Source of the DNA: CAYLLD01 sp964425135
GTDB lineage: Bacteria; Pseudomonadota; Alphaproteobacteria; Rhodobacterales; Rhodobacteraceae
Length of the DNA stretch: 64,000 bases
Direction: 5' to 3'
Assembly: GCA_964425135.1 (NCBI GenBank)
Contig: CAYRKW010000006.1
Coordinates: 14,930 to 78,929, forward strand
Of this stretch, positions 16,536-25,337 are shown one piece after another (positions within the stretch are counted from its first letter, which is position 1; each line of letters opens with the position of its first letter). The position numbers and the translations under genes were made by a program. The notes under the pieces were generated by a model. The model saw only the letters and a program-made list of their open reading frames with translations, searched no databases and was not told the DNA's origin.

Positions 16536-17810
16536 TTATTGAAGCGCCACGAGTACGGTGATCAGCCCGCATCCGCTTTCAAGCGGCTCAAGTGCCTTGC
16601 CGATAACCGCGCCAAAAGCGCGCTCGTGATCGCTGGCTTTCATGGCGTGTCCCGGCAGATCTGATGTGGTCAGCAAGTCCCCGACTTTGATCGGTTCATC
16701 ACGGGCGTCCACCTGGCAGAAAACACGACCCGAAAGCGCAATCGCCGCCGGGTTTTTCGCATCTTCTCGGCGTCCCAGAACGATCCCAGGACGCTCGGTG
16801 CCCGCACCTGCGATGATCCCGGCCACGCGGCTATCGTAGGCGCGGGTCGAAAGCGTCAGCTCCATCTGATCGCCGATGACCATGACCGCGCCTTTTTCGG
16901 GCGAAAGTTCCATGGCGACCTCGAACTCCTCGGCACAATCGGCGTTGCGCAAGACGATATCGCCCGCGTCGCCATTGAGGTGAATGGTGCTATTGGCCGT
17001 CGTGGAATTGTCGCCATCGGCGGCGAACAAAACCAGATCGCCGTCCGCGCCATTGCCGCCCAGCCAGATATTTCCCGCCCCTGCATCCAAGCGGATACGG
17101 TTCGATCCGTCATCAGCGCGCAGGGTAATATCGCCATCCGTGCCATGGCCACCGGCAAAATAATTCGCCTGCTCGCCATCTATAACCACGGTCGCATTTG
17201 CAGAATCGCTGGGGTCTGAAGCGCTGGAGAACAGCAGCAAATCCCCATCTGCCCCATTCCCGCCCAGCCACGCATTTGCGCCGCCTGCATCCAGGCGTAT
17301 ACGATCCGTTCCATCGGTTGCGCGCAGGGTGATATCGCCGTCGGTGCCATTGCCGCCTGCGAAATAATTTCCTTCCTCACCATTGATGCGCACACTGGCA
17401 TTTGCCGATGCGCTTGGGTCGGCGTCGCTGGCGAAGATGATCAAATCCCCGTCCTGACCATTGCCGCCAAGCCAAAGGTTTGCGCCGCCTGCATTGAGCC
17501 GCACACGGGTTTCGCCACTGGCGCCGAGCAGCGTCAAATTCCCGCTGGTGTCATTGCCGCCTGCGATGATTTCGGCCCCTTGGCCATCAAGATGGATGGT
17601 TGCCTCGCGCTTCTCTTCCGGATCGCCAGAGGCTGCGAAGAGATAGACGTCACCGTCTTGCCCGTTGCCGCCAAAACAGGCGTCGCCGCGTCCTGCATCC
17701 AAGCGGATACGATCCTGACCGGCGCCAGATTGAAGGTTGAGTTTGTCCGCGACTTTTTTCTTACCAATCGTCGGCAGGTTTTCACGAATATCATCAATTG
17801 AAAGAGGCAT
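16536..17810 (-). CDS. tandem-repeat beta-solenoid protein with phage-tail-like C-terminal domain, cassette gene 1
   Basis: A 424-residue protein in three parts. Residues 1-31 form a helical leader (SIDDIRENLPTIGKKKVADK). Residues ~32-289 hold nearly four 68-residue repeats, each made of two 34-residue halves with the pattern I-x-L-[DN]-[AG]-G-x-x-x-x-[FL]-x-G-G-N-G-x-D-G-D-[LI]-x-L. This predicts a right-handed beta-helix or similar solenoid. Residues ~290-424 carry ALSGRVFCQVDARDEPIKVG, then DLLTTSDLPGHAMKASD and GAVIGKALEPLESGCGLI, a domain I know from phage tail-like and repeat proteins. GGAG lies 8 bases before the ATG. No signal peptide. It lies 61 bases before the HExxH gene, with the ABC ATPase upstream. 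Function unknown. Confidence 0.75.
   Translation of the reverse strand: MPLSIDDIRENLPTIGKKKVADKLNLQSGAGQDRIRLDAGRGDACFGGNGQDGDVYLFAASGDPEEKREATIHLDGQGAEIIAGGNDTSGNLTLLGASGETRVRLNAGGANLWLGGNGQDGDLIIFASDADPSASANASVRINGEEGNYFAGGNGTDGDITLRATDGTDRIRLDAGGANAWLGGNGADGDLLLFSSASDPSDSANATVVIDGEQANYFAGGHGTDGDITLRADDGSNRIRLDAGAGNIWLGGNGADGDLVLFAADGDNSTTANSTIHLNGDAGDIVLRNADCAEEFEVAMELSPEKGAVMVIGDQMELTLSTRAYDSRVAGIIAGAGTERPGIVLGRREDAKNPAAIALSGRVFCQVDARDEPIKVGDLLTTSDLPGHAMKASDHERAFGAVIGKALEPLESGCGLITVLVALQ
16944..17717 (-). repeat. 204-bp tandem repeats inside the solenoid gene (3.8 units)
   Basis: Units at about 17717-17514, 17513-17310, 17309-17106 and a partial 17105-16944. The second and third units are clearly similar at DNA level in the stretch encoding NYFAGG.GTDGDITLRA, as well as in protein, which suggests recent duplication or gene conversion within the array. 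Repeat number may vary between strains. Confidence 0.75.
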
Positions 17811-17884
17811 GCGAAAGGCTCCACAGTCTATGAAAAGATGGGGAGCAGCCTGACTGATTCTACCAATTGATCATGTGCAAATAA

Positions 17885-19528
17885 TCACATCTTGGACACT
17901 GCAGCATCGCCGAGGTTCTCGACCCCGCGCTCTTGCAAAAGATTGGTCAGCCAGTCGGGATCCATCTCCGGCACCGAGCTGAGCAGCAGGTCCGTGTAAG
18001 GATGATGCGGCGGGCGGAACATCTGAGATTTTGGTCCCGCTTCGACCACGCGCCCATCTTTCATCACCACGACTTCATCCGCGATGGAGCGCACGGTCGC
18101 CAGATCATGGGTGATGAACATGTAAGCCAGATCAAGCTCGTCCTGCAGCCGCGCGAGCAGCTTTAGGATGCCTTCGGCCACCAACTGATCCAGCGCGGAT
18201 GTGACCTCGTCGCAAATGATAAACTCCGGCTCAGCCGCCAGCGCGCGGGCAATCCCGATCCGCTGTTTCTGACCTCCCGACAGCTCGGAGGGCAAACGCT
18301 CGCCAAAATCGATGGGCAATTCGATCTGCTCCAGCAATTCATCCACACGCCTGCGCCGCTCCGCGCCTTTGCGCCCTGTATAGAACTCCACAGGACGGCC
18401 AATGATATCTTTGATCTTCTGGCGTGGATTGAGCGCCGTGTCGGCCATCTGATAAATCATCTGTGCCGTGCGTAACTGCTCTTTGGAGCGTGCTTTGTAA
18501 CTGGCGGGCAAATCCTCGCCGTTGAACTGAATGACACCTTTCAACGGGGGCAGCAGACCGGTGATGCAGCGGGCGGCGGTCGATTTTCCCGACCCGCTTT
18601 CGCCCACAACCGCGACTGTGCGGCCCTTGTGAATATCGAAACTCACATCATGGAGCACAGGCACCTTACCATAGGCCGCCGTGATATTGCGCACTGACAC
18701 AACCGGTGTTGCGCCTGCGGGCGCGAGCGGTTTTTCGGGCCGCTGGAAGGATCGCACCGCCCAGAGCGATTTGGTATAATCCTGTGTTGGCGCGCTCAGC
18801 ATCGTGCGCGTGTCCGCCTCCTCGACCTGATCGCCCTTCAAAAGCACTTTGATCCGGTCCGCCATCTGCGCCACCACCGCCAGATCGTGGGTGATATAGA
18901 TCGCCGCCGTATTATACTGCTCCACGATATCGCGGATCGACGCGAGAACCTCGATTTGCGTGGTCACATCGAGCGCGGTTGTCGGCTCGTCAAAGATAAT
19001 CAGATCAGGGTGGCAAGACATCGCCATTGCCGTCATCGCCCGCTGCAACTGACCGCCAGAGACCTGATGCGGATAGCGAAAGCCGATATTGTCCGGATCA
19101 GGCAGGCGCAATTTGCGATAGAGCTCTACCCCGTCGCCCTCCGCCGTCCCACGATCATAGACGCCGTGCTGCACCGGACTTTCCACGTGTTGATCCATCA
19201 GCTTATGAGCTGGATTGAACGAGGCCGCCGCCGATTGCGCGACATAAGCAATGCGCCGTCCCAAGAGATCGCGCCGCACAGAAACCGGCGCGTTCACCAG
19301 ATCAATACCGTCGAACTCGATTGAGCCACCAGAGATGCGGCACCCATCGCGGGTGAAGCCCATGGCCGCCAGACCAATCGTGGATTTGCCCGCACCAGAC
19401 TCGCCGATCAGCCCCAGCACCTCACCTTTGTGCAGATCGAGATCAATCCCGTGAACAATTTCCATCCATGTCTCATCGGCACGGCCTTCAATCCGCAATC
19501 CGCGAATTTTAACGAGAGGTTCGCTCAT
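17885..19528 (-). CDS. dipeptide-type ABC transporter ATP-binding protein, two fused ATPase domains (DppD-DppF type)
   Basis: One 547-residue polypeptide with both ATPase domains of the importer. Domain 1 (residues ~5-255) has Walker A GESGAGKST, signature VSGGQLQRA and Walker B LIIFDEPTTALD. Domain 2 (~275-525) has GESGSGKST, LSGGQKQRIGIARAL and FIICDEVTSALD. Both have the H-loop THDLA. The C-terminus has the HPYTDLLLSSVPEMDP extension of oligopeptide ATPases. It overlaps the upstream permease by ATGA. Domain 2 has Val rather than Pro after the catalytic Glu, a common variant in such fusions. Confidence 0.95.
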   Translation of the reverse strand: MSEPLVKIRGLRIEGRADETWMEIVHGIDLDLHKGEVLGLIGESGAGKSTIGLAAMGFTRDGCRISGGSIEFDGIDLVNAPVSVRRDLLGRRIAYVAQSAAASFNPAHKLMDQHVESPVQHGVYDRGTAEGDGVELYRKLRLPDPDNIGFRYPHQVSGGQLQRAMTAMAMSCHPDLIIFDEPTTALDVTTQIEVLASIRDIVEQYNTAAIYITHDLAVVAQMADRIKVLLKGDQVEEADTRTMLSAPTQDYTKSLWAVRSFQRPEKPLAPAGATPVVSVRNITAAYGKVPVLHDVSFDIHKGRTVAVVGESGSGKSTAARCITGLLPPLKGVIQFNGEDLPASYKARSKEQLRTAQMIYQMADTALNPRQKIKDIIGRPVEFYTGRKGAERRRRVDELLEQIELPIDFGERLPSELSGGQKQRIGIARALAAEPEFIICDEVTSALDQLVAEGILKLLARLQDELDLAYMFITHDLATVRSIADEVVVMKDGRVVEAGPKSQMFRPPHHPYTDLLLSSVPEMDPDWLTNLLQERGVENLGDAAVSKM

Positions 19529-20667
19529 TCTTTCAGCCCCGATGTTTTGTGCAGCATCCAGTCAACCACGAAATTCACGGCAACTGTCAGAAGCGCAATC
19601 GCCCCCGCCGCCATCAGCGGTAAGGACGCCGCCAGCATGTCGAACGACGCAAAGTTGATGAATTGCGATAGATCGCGCACCATGGTGCCCCAGTCGGCGG
19701 CGGGCGGCTGAATGCCAATGCCCAAAAAGCTCAGCGATGCAATGGTCAGGAACACAAAGCAGAACCGCAATCCGAACTCCGCCAACAGTGGCGCTGTGGC
19801 ATTGGGCAAGATTTCACGGAAAATGAGATAGCTCAGGCTCTCACCGCGCAGTTTCGCTGCCTCGATATAATCCATCACTACGATATTTTGCCCCACCGCA
19901 CGGGCCAGTCGATAGACCCGCGTGCTGTCCAGAACCGCGATGATCACCACCATGAACCAGGTCAGTGATATCTCCAGCTCATTGGCCCAGACAATCGCGA
20001 TTGTCATCAGCAAGAGCGCGAAGATGAGCTGCGGGATCGCCATCAGAACATCGACGGTACGACTGAGGATCTGATCGGTCCAGCCGCCCAAAGTCGCCGC
20101 CAGAAACCCAAGGGATGCACCTATAAAGAAGGCCAGACACGTCGTCGCAAAGGCAATCCCAACCGTGTTTCGTGCCCCGTATATCAGACGTGAGAGGATG
20201 TCCCGCCCGATCTGATCGGTCCCAAGGAAATGGTTGGGATCACCGCCCAATTCCGGATCACCACCGGGCAGAGCGTTGAACATCTCGAACACCTGCGCCT
20301 CGCCATAGGGCGCGATCCACGGTGCGAAAACGGCGAAGATAATGTAAATCAGGATCACGAATATCCCAAAACTCGCGGTCAGCGGCATCTGCCGGAAGAG
20401 CTTCGCCCCCCAACGCTCCGGCAGCAGCTTTTGCCCCAAAAAGCGGAACACCTTTGCCAGCGTCGAACACGCCATCACAACCACTGCAATCCAGAAAACC
20501 GCCTTCACAAATCCGCCAAGCCAGGCAATATCGGCAAACAATGACGGCACCCAGCCGATGATTGCTTGCACATTACCCCAGCCGGTCGCTTCGGCAGTGC
20601 TTGTGACAATAAAGACCAGCAGCAAAAACAGCGTGATCAGGACATCGAAGTGCGCGCGAATACTCAC
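19525..20667 (-). CDS. ABC transporter permease, DppC type
   Basis: Inner-membrane subunit of the peptide-type importer. At 380 residues it is longer than the usual ~300: two extra hydrophobic segments precede the standard domain (residues ~8-24, VLITLFLLLVFIVTSTA, and ~56-68, KAVFWIAVVVMAC). The DppC core starts near residue 100 (FGIFVILIYIIFAVFAPWIA) and includes GTDQIGRDILSRLIYGAR and the ATPase-docking EAAKLRGES loop. It overlaps its neighbours by ATGA at both ends, so permease, permease and ATPase are tightly coupled. Confidence 0.94.
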   Translation of the reverse strand: MSIRAHFDVLITLFLLLVFIVTSTAEATGWGNVQAIIGWVPSLFADIAWLGGFVKAVFWIAVVVMACSTLAKVFRFLGQKLLPERWGAKLFRQMPLTASFGIFVILIYIIFAVFAPWIAPYGEAQVFEMFNALPGGDPELGGDPNHFLGTDQIGRDILSRLIYGARNTVGIAFATTCLAFFIGASLGFLAATLGGWTDQILSRTVDVLMAIPQLIFALLLMTIAIVWANELEISLTWFMVVIIAVLDSTRVYRLARAVGQNIVVMDYIEAAKLRGESLSYLIFREILPNATAPLLAEFGLRFCFVFLTIASLSFLGIGIQPPAADWGTMVRDLSQFINFASFDMLAASLPLMAAGAIALLTVAVNFVVDWMLHKTSGLKE

Positions 20668-21653
20668 TTGGGATGCCTCAGACGCGGGTTGGACAGGATT
20701 GACATAACATCCGCCAGCAGGTTCAGAAGAATATAGGCGCTCGCGAAAATCAGACAGCAGGCCTGCACCACTGGCAGGTCCCTGATCTTCACACTGTCCA
20801 CGAATAGCTGGCCAATGCCCGGATAAACAAACACAACCTCAACCACGACAACACCGGTGATCAGATAGGCAAGGTTGAGCGCAATCACATTGATAATCGG
20901 CGCCAGCGCATTGGGCAGCGCGTGCTTGAGAATGATCCGCGCCGGGCTCATGCCTTTGAGACGCGCCATCTCGATGTAGGGCGATGCCAGAAGGTTAATG
21001 ATCGCCGCCCGCGTCATCCGCATCATATGCGCTGTAACCACCAGGGTGAGCACCAGCGCGGGCAGGATGGTCGCATTGAGCCGCTCGCCAAAGCTCATTT
21101 CCGGGTAGACGTTCGACAGCGACGGGAAGATCGGGTTGAGCACTGCCAGAAACAGGATCAGGATATAGGCGACGAAAAACTCGGGGCTCGAAATCGATGT
21201 GAGGGTGCCGACATTGGCCGCCCGATCAAACCAGCTGTTGCGATAGAGTGCCGCCAGAATGCCGATGGTCAGCGACAACGGCACCGCAATCACCGCCGCA
21301 ACGCCTGCCAGAAACAGCGTATTGGCAAAGCGCGGCGCAACCTGATCTGCCACGGACTTCAGCTGGGTGCCGCCAAGGTTGTTTTGGAAATTGAGCTGGC
21401 TGAAAGAGACACCAAAATCACCGGTTATCGCCGCCCCAAGCCAGGAGAAGTAGCGCTGGAAGGCTGGCTGATCCAATCCGATTTGCTCGCGGATCGATTT
21501 GACCGCTTCGGGTGTCGCGCCTTGCCCCAAGATCGATTGTGCAAAGTCACCGGGCAACTGGTTGACAGAGACGAAGATCAGGATGGAAACAACGAGTAGA
21601 GTGAGCAAGCCAAGCGCAAGGCGTTGCACAATAATTCCGAATACCGATTGCAC
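20664..21653 (-). CDS. ABC transporter permease, DppB type
   Basis: First gene of the importer operon; 329 residues, six helices. The N-terminal helix region (QRLALGLLTLLVVSILIFVS) is followed by PGDFAQSILGQGATPEAVKS with IREQIGLDQPAFQRYFSWL, a DppB hallmark, and the EAA-type loop EMARLKGMSPARIILKHALP. The upstream 128 bases to the pip stop would hold the operon promoter. Confidence 0.94.
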   Translation of the reverse strand: MQSVFGIIVQRLALGLLTLLVVSILIFVSVNQLPGDFAQSILGQGATPEAVKSIREQIGLDQPAFQRYFSWLGAAITGDFGVSFSQLNFQNNLGGTQLKSVADQVAPRFANTLFLAGVAAVIAVPLSLTIGILAALYRNSWFDRAANVGTLTSISSPEFFVAYILILFLAVLNPIFPSLSNVYPEMSFGERLNATILPALVLTLVVTAHMMRMTRAAIINLLASPYIEMARLKGMSPARIILKHALPNALAPIINVIALNLAYLITGVVVVEVVFVYPGIGQLFVDSVKIRDLPVVQACCLIFASAYILLNLLADVMSILSNPRLRHPK

Positions 21654-21781
21654 TAACGCGAGTCTCCCCGTCTGTCCCTCTCGGCGCTACAGTAACGAAA
21701 AGAGGTGGGGTGTCAAAGCCGCAATCGCGAAGTCTCAATAGTTGATGTGACGGGGCTCAATGGTGGCCGACGCGCATGGGA

Positions 21782-22756
21782 TCAGGGCCGCAAACCGTCC
21801 ATATACTTCAGCAAACATGCTGTAATGCCCGGCTCGGACAGGGCATGGCCATCGCCTTCGATCATCTCCAGCTTCGATCTGGGCCACGCAAGATTGAGCT
21901 TATGGGCGGTGACCGGCGGGCAGATCATATCAAGACGCCCTTGTACGATGATGCCGGGGATATGCGCGATTTTATCCGCTTCGGCCAAAAGCTGACCATC
22001 GTATTTCATGAAGGCTTTGTGTTGGAAGTAATGATTTTCCAACCGCGCAAAGGCACGTGCATAACTGCCCGATGGCAGATTGCGCGCGTGCCCTTTGGCC
22101 GAGGCCAGCGCGCTTTCCCATCCGGCCCAGATGCGGGCGTAATAGACCTGCGCCGCCTCATCCTCACCAAAGAGCCGCCGGCCGTAAGCGGCAATCATGT
22201 CATCGCGCTCTTCGGGTGGGATCGGCTCGCAAAACCGCGCCCAATCCTGCGGCCAGAAATGCCCCGCACCGCCGCCATAGAACCAATCAAGCTCTGACTG
22301 CATCGCCATAAACACACCGCGCAGGATCAGATGATTGACCCGCTCTGGATGGGCCTGCGCGTAAGCCAGCGCCAGCGTCGCCCCCCAGGATCCGCCAAAC
22401 ACTGCGAAATCGGAAATGCCCAGTTTCTTGCGAATGCGCTCGATATCCTCAATCAAGATCCATGTGTCATTGTCATTCACAGAGGCATTCGGGATAGATC
22501 GCCCGCAGCCACGCTGATCAAACAGCACCACGCGATAGTGGGATGGATCGAAAAACCGGCGCATTCCCGGCGAGCAACCGCCCCCCGGACCGCCATGCAG
22601 CACGATGACAGGCCGCCCGTTGGGATTGCCGCATTCCTCCACATAAACCCGATGACCGCCCGGCATATCCAAAAGATATTGCTCAAACGGCTCAATTGGC
22701 GGGTAAAGCCCCGACCCGTTCTTGCGGGCGTTATGTCGCGGATTTTCTGGCATCAA
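21782..22756 (-). CDS. pip: proline iminopeptidase
   Basis: Alpha/beta-hydrolase (S33) that releases N-terminal proline from peptides; cytoplasmic. The 324-residue protein has the oxyanion block LHGGPGGGCSPGM, FDQRGCGRS, the nucleophile elbow GGSWGATLAL, the acid GRLDMICPP and the base DGHALSEPG. The start is one of two adjacent ATGs. It is divergent from ubiG, with only ~60 bases between starts, so the promoters overlap. A peptide importer next door on the same strand gives a plausible link to peptide use. Confidence 0.95.
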   Translation of the reverse strand: MMPENPRHNARKNGSGLYPPIEPFEQYLLDMPGGHRVYVEECGNPNGRPVIVLHGGPGGGCSPGMRRFFDPSHYRVVLFDQRGCGRSIPNASVNDNDTWILIEDIERIRKKLGISDFAVFGGSWGATLALAYAQAHPERVNHLILRGVFMAMQSELDWFYGGGAGHFWPQDWARFCEPIPPEERDDMIAAYGRRLFGEDEAAQVYYARIWAGWESALASAKGHARNLPSGSYARAFARLENHYFQHKAFMKYDGQLLAEADKIAHIPGIIVQGRLDMICPPVTAHKLNLAWPRSKLEMIEGDGHALSEPGITACLLKYMDGLRP

Positions 22757-22815
22757 AGACTTTTAACTTCACACAAAAGACCTATCCTGTTTCGCAGGTT
22801 GTGAAAGATAATACA

Positions 22816-23562
22816 ATGCACCAGTCAGTCACGGTTGACCCCGCCGAGATCGCAAAATTCGAAGCTATGGCCGCCGAGTGGTGGGACGTGAACGGCAAGT
22901 TCAAACCTCTGCATATGCTCAACCCCTGCCGCCTCGATTACATCAATGCCCAGATCGCCGCTGAGTTCGAGCGCGATCTCAAACAGCACAAACCATATGC
23001 AGGTTTACGCATCCTTGATATCGGCTGCGGGGGCGGTCTTTTGTCCGAACCCATGGCGCGTCTGGGAGCTGAGGTCGTCGGCGCGGATGCTGCGGAGCGG
23101 AATATCCCCGTCGCCCGCGTTCATGCGGCGCAATCGGGTCTTGAGATCGACTATCGTCACACGACGGCCGAGGCACTGGCCGCAGATGGCGAGCAGTTCG
23201 ATGTGGTGCTCAATATGGAAGTGGTCGAACATGTGGCCGACCCGCAATCCTACACCGACGCCTGCGCTGCTCTCCTCAAACCCGGCGGGCTGATGATCTG
23301 CTCTACCATCAACCGCAATCCCAAGAGCTACGCGATGGCGATCATCGGTGCAGAACACGTAATGCGCTGGCTGCCCAAAGGCACCCATGAATGGTCCAAA
23401 TTCATCACCCCCGACGAGCTTTTCGCATTCATCTCACAAAGCGGGCTGGAGCCAGTGGACCGCACAGGCTTCGTCTTCAACCCGTTCACATGGTCATGGC
23501 GCCTTTCGGATCGCGATCTTTCGGTAAACTACGTCACCGCCAGCCTCAAACCAGCAAGCTGA
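22816..23562 (+). CDS. ubiG: ubiquinone biosynthesis O-methyltransferase
   Basis: Does both O-methylations of the ubiquinone ring with SAM. The 248-residue protein has FEAMAAEWWDVNGKFKPLHM at the N-terminus, diagnostic of UbiG, then SAM motif I LDIGCGGGLLSEPMARLGA, VVEHVADP, and INRNPKSYAMAIIGAEHVM near the C-terminus. ATG at 22816 gives the family start (MHQSVTVDP); the open frame extends 40 codons upstream into the pip promoter region and is not used. Confidence 0.96.
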   Translation: MHQSVTVDPAEIAKFEAMAAEWWDVNGKFKPLHMLNPCRLDYINAQIAAEFERDLKQHKPYAGLRILDIGCGGGLLSEPMARLGAEVVGADAAERNIPVARVHAAQSGLEIDYRHTTAEALAADGEQFDVVLNMEVVEHVADPQSYTDACAALLKPGGLMICSTINRNPKSYAMAIIGAEHVMRWLPKGTHEWSKFITPDELFAFISQSGLEPVDRTGFVFNPFTWSWRLSDRDLSVNYVTASLKPAS

Positions 23563-23568
23563 GCGCCA

Positions 23569-23655
23569 CGCCTTCATCTTTCCATAAATACTCAAAACGG
23601 TTTGGCGGAACGCCAAACGACATCTCGTGCGGCCCGTGAGGGCCGCTCTGTTACG
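23569..23655 (+). repeat. structured intergenic repeat, family 1 copy B
   Basis: Directly after the ubiG stop, between convergent ubiG and marR. Head CGCCTTCATCTTTCC and AAATACTCAAAACG as in copy A. Hairpin 1 is GTTTGGCG (23600-23607) with CGCCAAAC (23611-23618): the middle pair is switched relative to copy A (C-G to G-C), with pairing kept. Hairpin 2 is GCGGCCC (23629-23635) with GGGCCGC (23640-23646) and a GTGA loop. The tail is CTCTGTTAC. Confidence 0.75.
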
Positions 23656-23661
23656 TTTGAT

Positions 23662-24123
23662 TTACGGATTAGGTTCCAGATGCGACCGCATTTGTCGCAA
23701 CACCGGCAGAGCGGATTTGATCTTGTCCTCGCCCAATGTGTCGGTCAGTGCGCGGAACACGGGTTTGACCTTTGCCAGCGCCTCATTGCGGGCGGCCATG
23801 CCATCATCGGAAAGGCTCACCCTCTTGCGCCGCCCATCGTCGAAATCGGGCCGGATGGTGACATAGCCCGCGCGTTCCAGCCGTGACAGCGTATTGGTCA
23901 TAGCCCCTTTGGTGACATGGAAAATCCGCGCCAGTTGCGCAGGCGTTTTCTCCCCGCCAAGCCGGGCAAAATGGTTGAGCACGGAGAAATGGGACACTTC
24001 CATCCCCACGGGCAACGCGCGTTTCAACTGGGCCTGCGCCAGTTGCTCAACCACCGCAATCTCGCCCAAAAGCGCAATTGCCAATGGATCACCATCGCCC
24101 GCGCCGTCTGCTTGATTATCCAT
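23662..24123 (-). CDS. MarR family transcriptional regulator
   Basis: A 153-residue winged-helix protein. The core has EVSHFSVLNHFARLGGEKTP, then AQLARIFHVTKGAMTNTLSR with LERAGYVTIRPDFDDGRRKR, the helix-turn-helix and wing typical of MarR. C-terminal helices would complete the dimer interface. It is a single gene convergent with ubiG; the next gene upstream on its strand is ~360 bases away divergently spaced from grxC. Its target is unknown. Confidence 0.9.
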   Translation of the reverse strand: MDNQADGAGDGDPLAIALLGEIAVVEQLAQAQLKRALPVGMEVSHFSVLNHFARLGGEKTPAQLARIFHVTKGAMTNTLSRLERAGYVTIRPDFDDGRRKRVSLSDDGMAARNEALAKVKPVFRALTDTLGEDKIKSALPVLRQMRSHLEPNP

Positions 24124-24229
24124 GCACGACCACTATCCGGTTTGATTTTTCTATATTTAGGTGCAGCCACAGTTCTCGACTGAGCATTCCGCGTCAAGAC
24201 CGGACTTCAGCCATTGCGGCAATGAGCGA

Positions 24230-24487
24230 TTATAGACCCAGTAGCGCGTCCAGTTTGCCCGCCCGTTCGAGCGCGTTGACATCATCGAACCCGCCGACAG
24301 GGGTGCCACCGATGAAAATCTGCGGCACCGTGCGCCCGCCGTTTGATTTTTGTGTCATCTCCGCCCGCTTTGACGGATCGCGCATGACGTCAATTTCCTC
24401 AAACGCAACGCCCTTACTCTTGAAAAGACGTTTGGCTGCGGCGCAGTAACCGCAAATGGGGGTTGTGTACATGACCACAGGTTGCAT
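24230..24487 (-). CDS. grxC: glutaredoxin 3
   Basis: An 85-residue dithiol glutaredoxin that reduces disulfides with glutathione. The active site is TTPICGYCAAAKRLF (Cys12 and Cys15), the cis-Pro loop is RTVPQIFIGG, and the glutathione-binding GGFDDVNAL follows. The active site CGYC differs from the usual CPYC. ATG at 24487 gives the family start (MQPVVMYTT). It follows comF on the same strand by 43 bases, an arrangement common in this group. Confidence 0.94.
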   Translation of the reverse strand: MQPVVMYTTPICGYCAAAKRLFKSKGVAFEEIDVMRDPSKRAEMTQKSNGGRTVPQIFIGGTPVGGFDDVNALERAGKLDALLGL

Positions 24488-24530
24488 CAAAGGAGCCTCT
24501 TTTCCGATCTTTGATGCCTCATATACGCAA

Positions 24531-25235
24531 TTATGTGTCCCTGACAACGCGTGCGAGCGCGACAACCTTCACAGTTTCGGCACCCATGCCGCGCAACTGC
24601 TCTGCGCAGGCCGCCATCGTTGCGCCTGTCGTTATGACATCATCGACCAGGAGCACCCGTCGTCCCTTGATCTGCTCAACCCGGCCAGGATTGGCGCAGA
24701 TGGCCCGCTGCATGCGGGCATATCGCTCAGCACGTGTGCCGTGCTGCGGTGCAGTGGCCTTGTGGCGCAGGAGCCCGTCAGCGCAATAAGGCACCGTCAA
24801 ACGCCCTGCGACATGGCGCGCAAGCTCCGCCGCCTGATTGTACTTTCGTTGCAAGAGCCGCAGCCGGTGGAGAGGGACCGGCACCACCACCTCCACATCT
24901 TCGGTGATCGGCGCAGCCGCACCTGTGATCCAACGCGCGAGCGGCTTGGCGATATCGGGGCGATCCGAATGCTTGAGCTTCAAAACCACATCGCGCCCCG
25001 CACCGTCATACGCGACCGCGCAGCGCCCTGCATCCCAGGCGTGCGGATTATGCGTGCAATCATCACAGACAATGCGCGCCTGCTGCTCATCATAAGCCGA
25101 TTGCGGGGTGCCGCAAATGTCGCACACGGGACCTGCCAGAAAATGCGTCTCCCGCCAGCAGCTTGCACACAGGCCCATGGGCGTTTCGGTCAGATTGTGG
25201 CATGCAAGGCAGGAAGGCGGATAAACGGTTTTCAT
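24531..25235 (-). CDS. comF: ComF family protein (phosphoribosyltransferase fold)
   Basis: A 234-residue double-zinc-ribbon plus phosphoribosyltransferase-like protein; ComF homologues take part in DNA uptake or have unknown roles. The N-terminus has paired cysteines (CLAC, CASC, CDICG, CDDC) likely to bind zinc. The C-half has VVVPVPLHRLRLLQRKYNQA and the PRPP loop VLLVDDVITTGAT. ATG at 25235 (MKTVYPPSC) matches the family; a longer frame continues upstream across the divergent methyltransferase gene and is a shadow. Confidence 0.93.
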   Translation of the reverse strand: MKTVYPPSCLACHNLTETPMGLCASCWRETHFLAGPVCDICGTPQSAYDEQQARIVCDDCTHNPHAWDAGRCAVAYDGAGRDVVLKLKHSDRPDIAKPLARWITGAAAPITEDVEVVVPVPLHRLRLLQRKYNQAAELARHVAGRLTVPYCADGLLRHKATAPQHGTRAERYARMQRAICANPGRVEQIKGRRVLLVDDVITTGATMAACAEQLRGMGAETVKVVALARVVRDT

Positions 25236-25337
25236 CAGTTTCTCGCCAGCGCGGGCAAAACTTGACTTTCGCCCCGCCACACCTTGCAGTAATCCAAGCA
25301 TATAACGTCCTCTATCTCTAAGCCGTTCATCAAATTC

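Noticed and set aside
16944..17717. CRISPR array or other DNA repeat array
   Set aside because: The 204-bp periodicity is a protein-coding tandem repeat with no short direct repeats and unique spacers.
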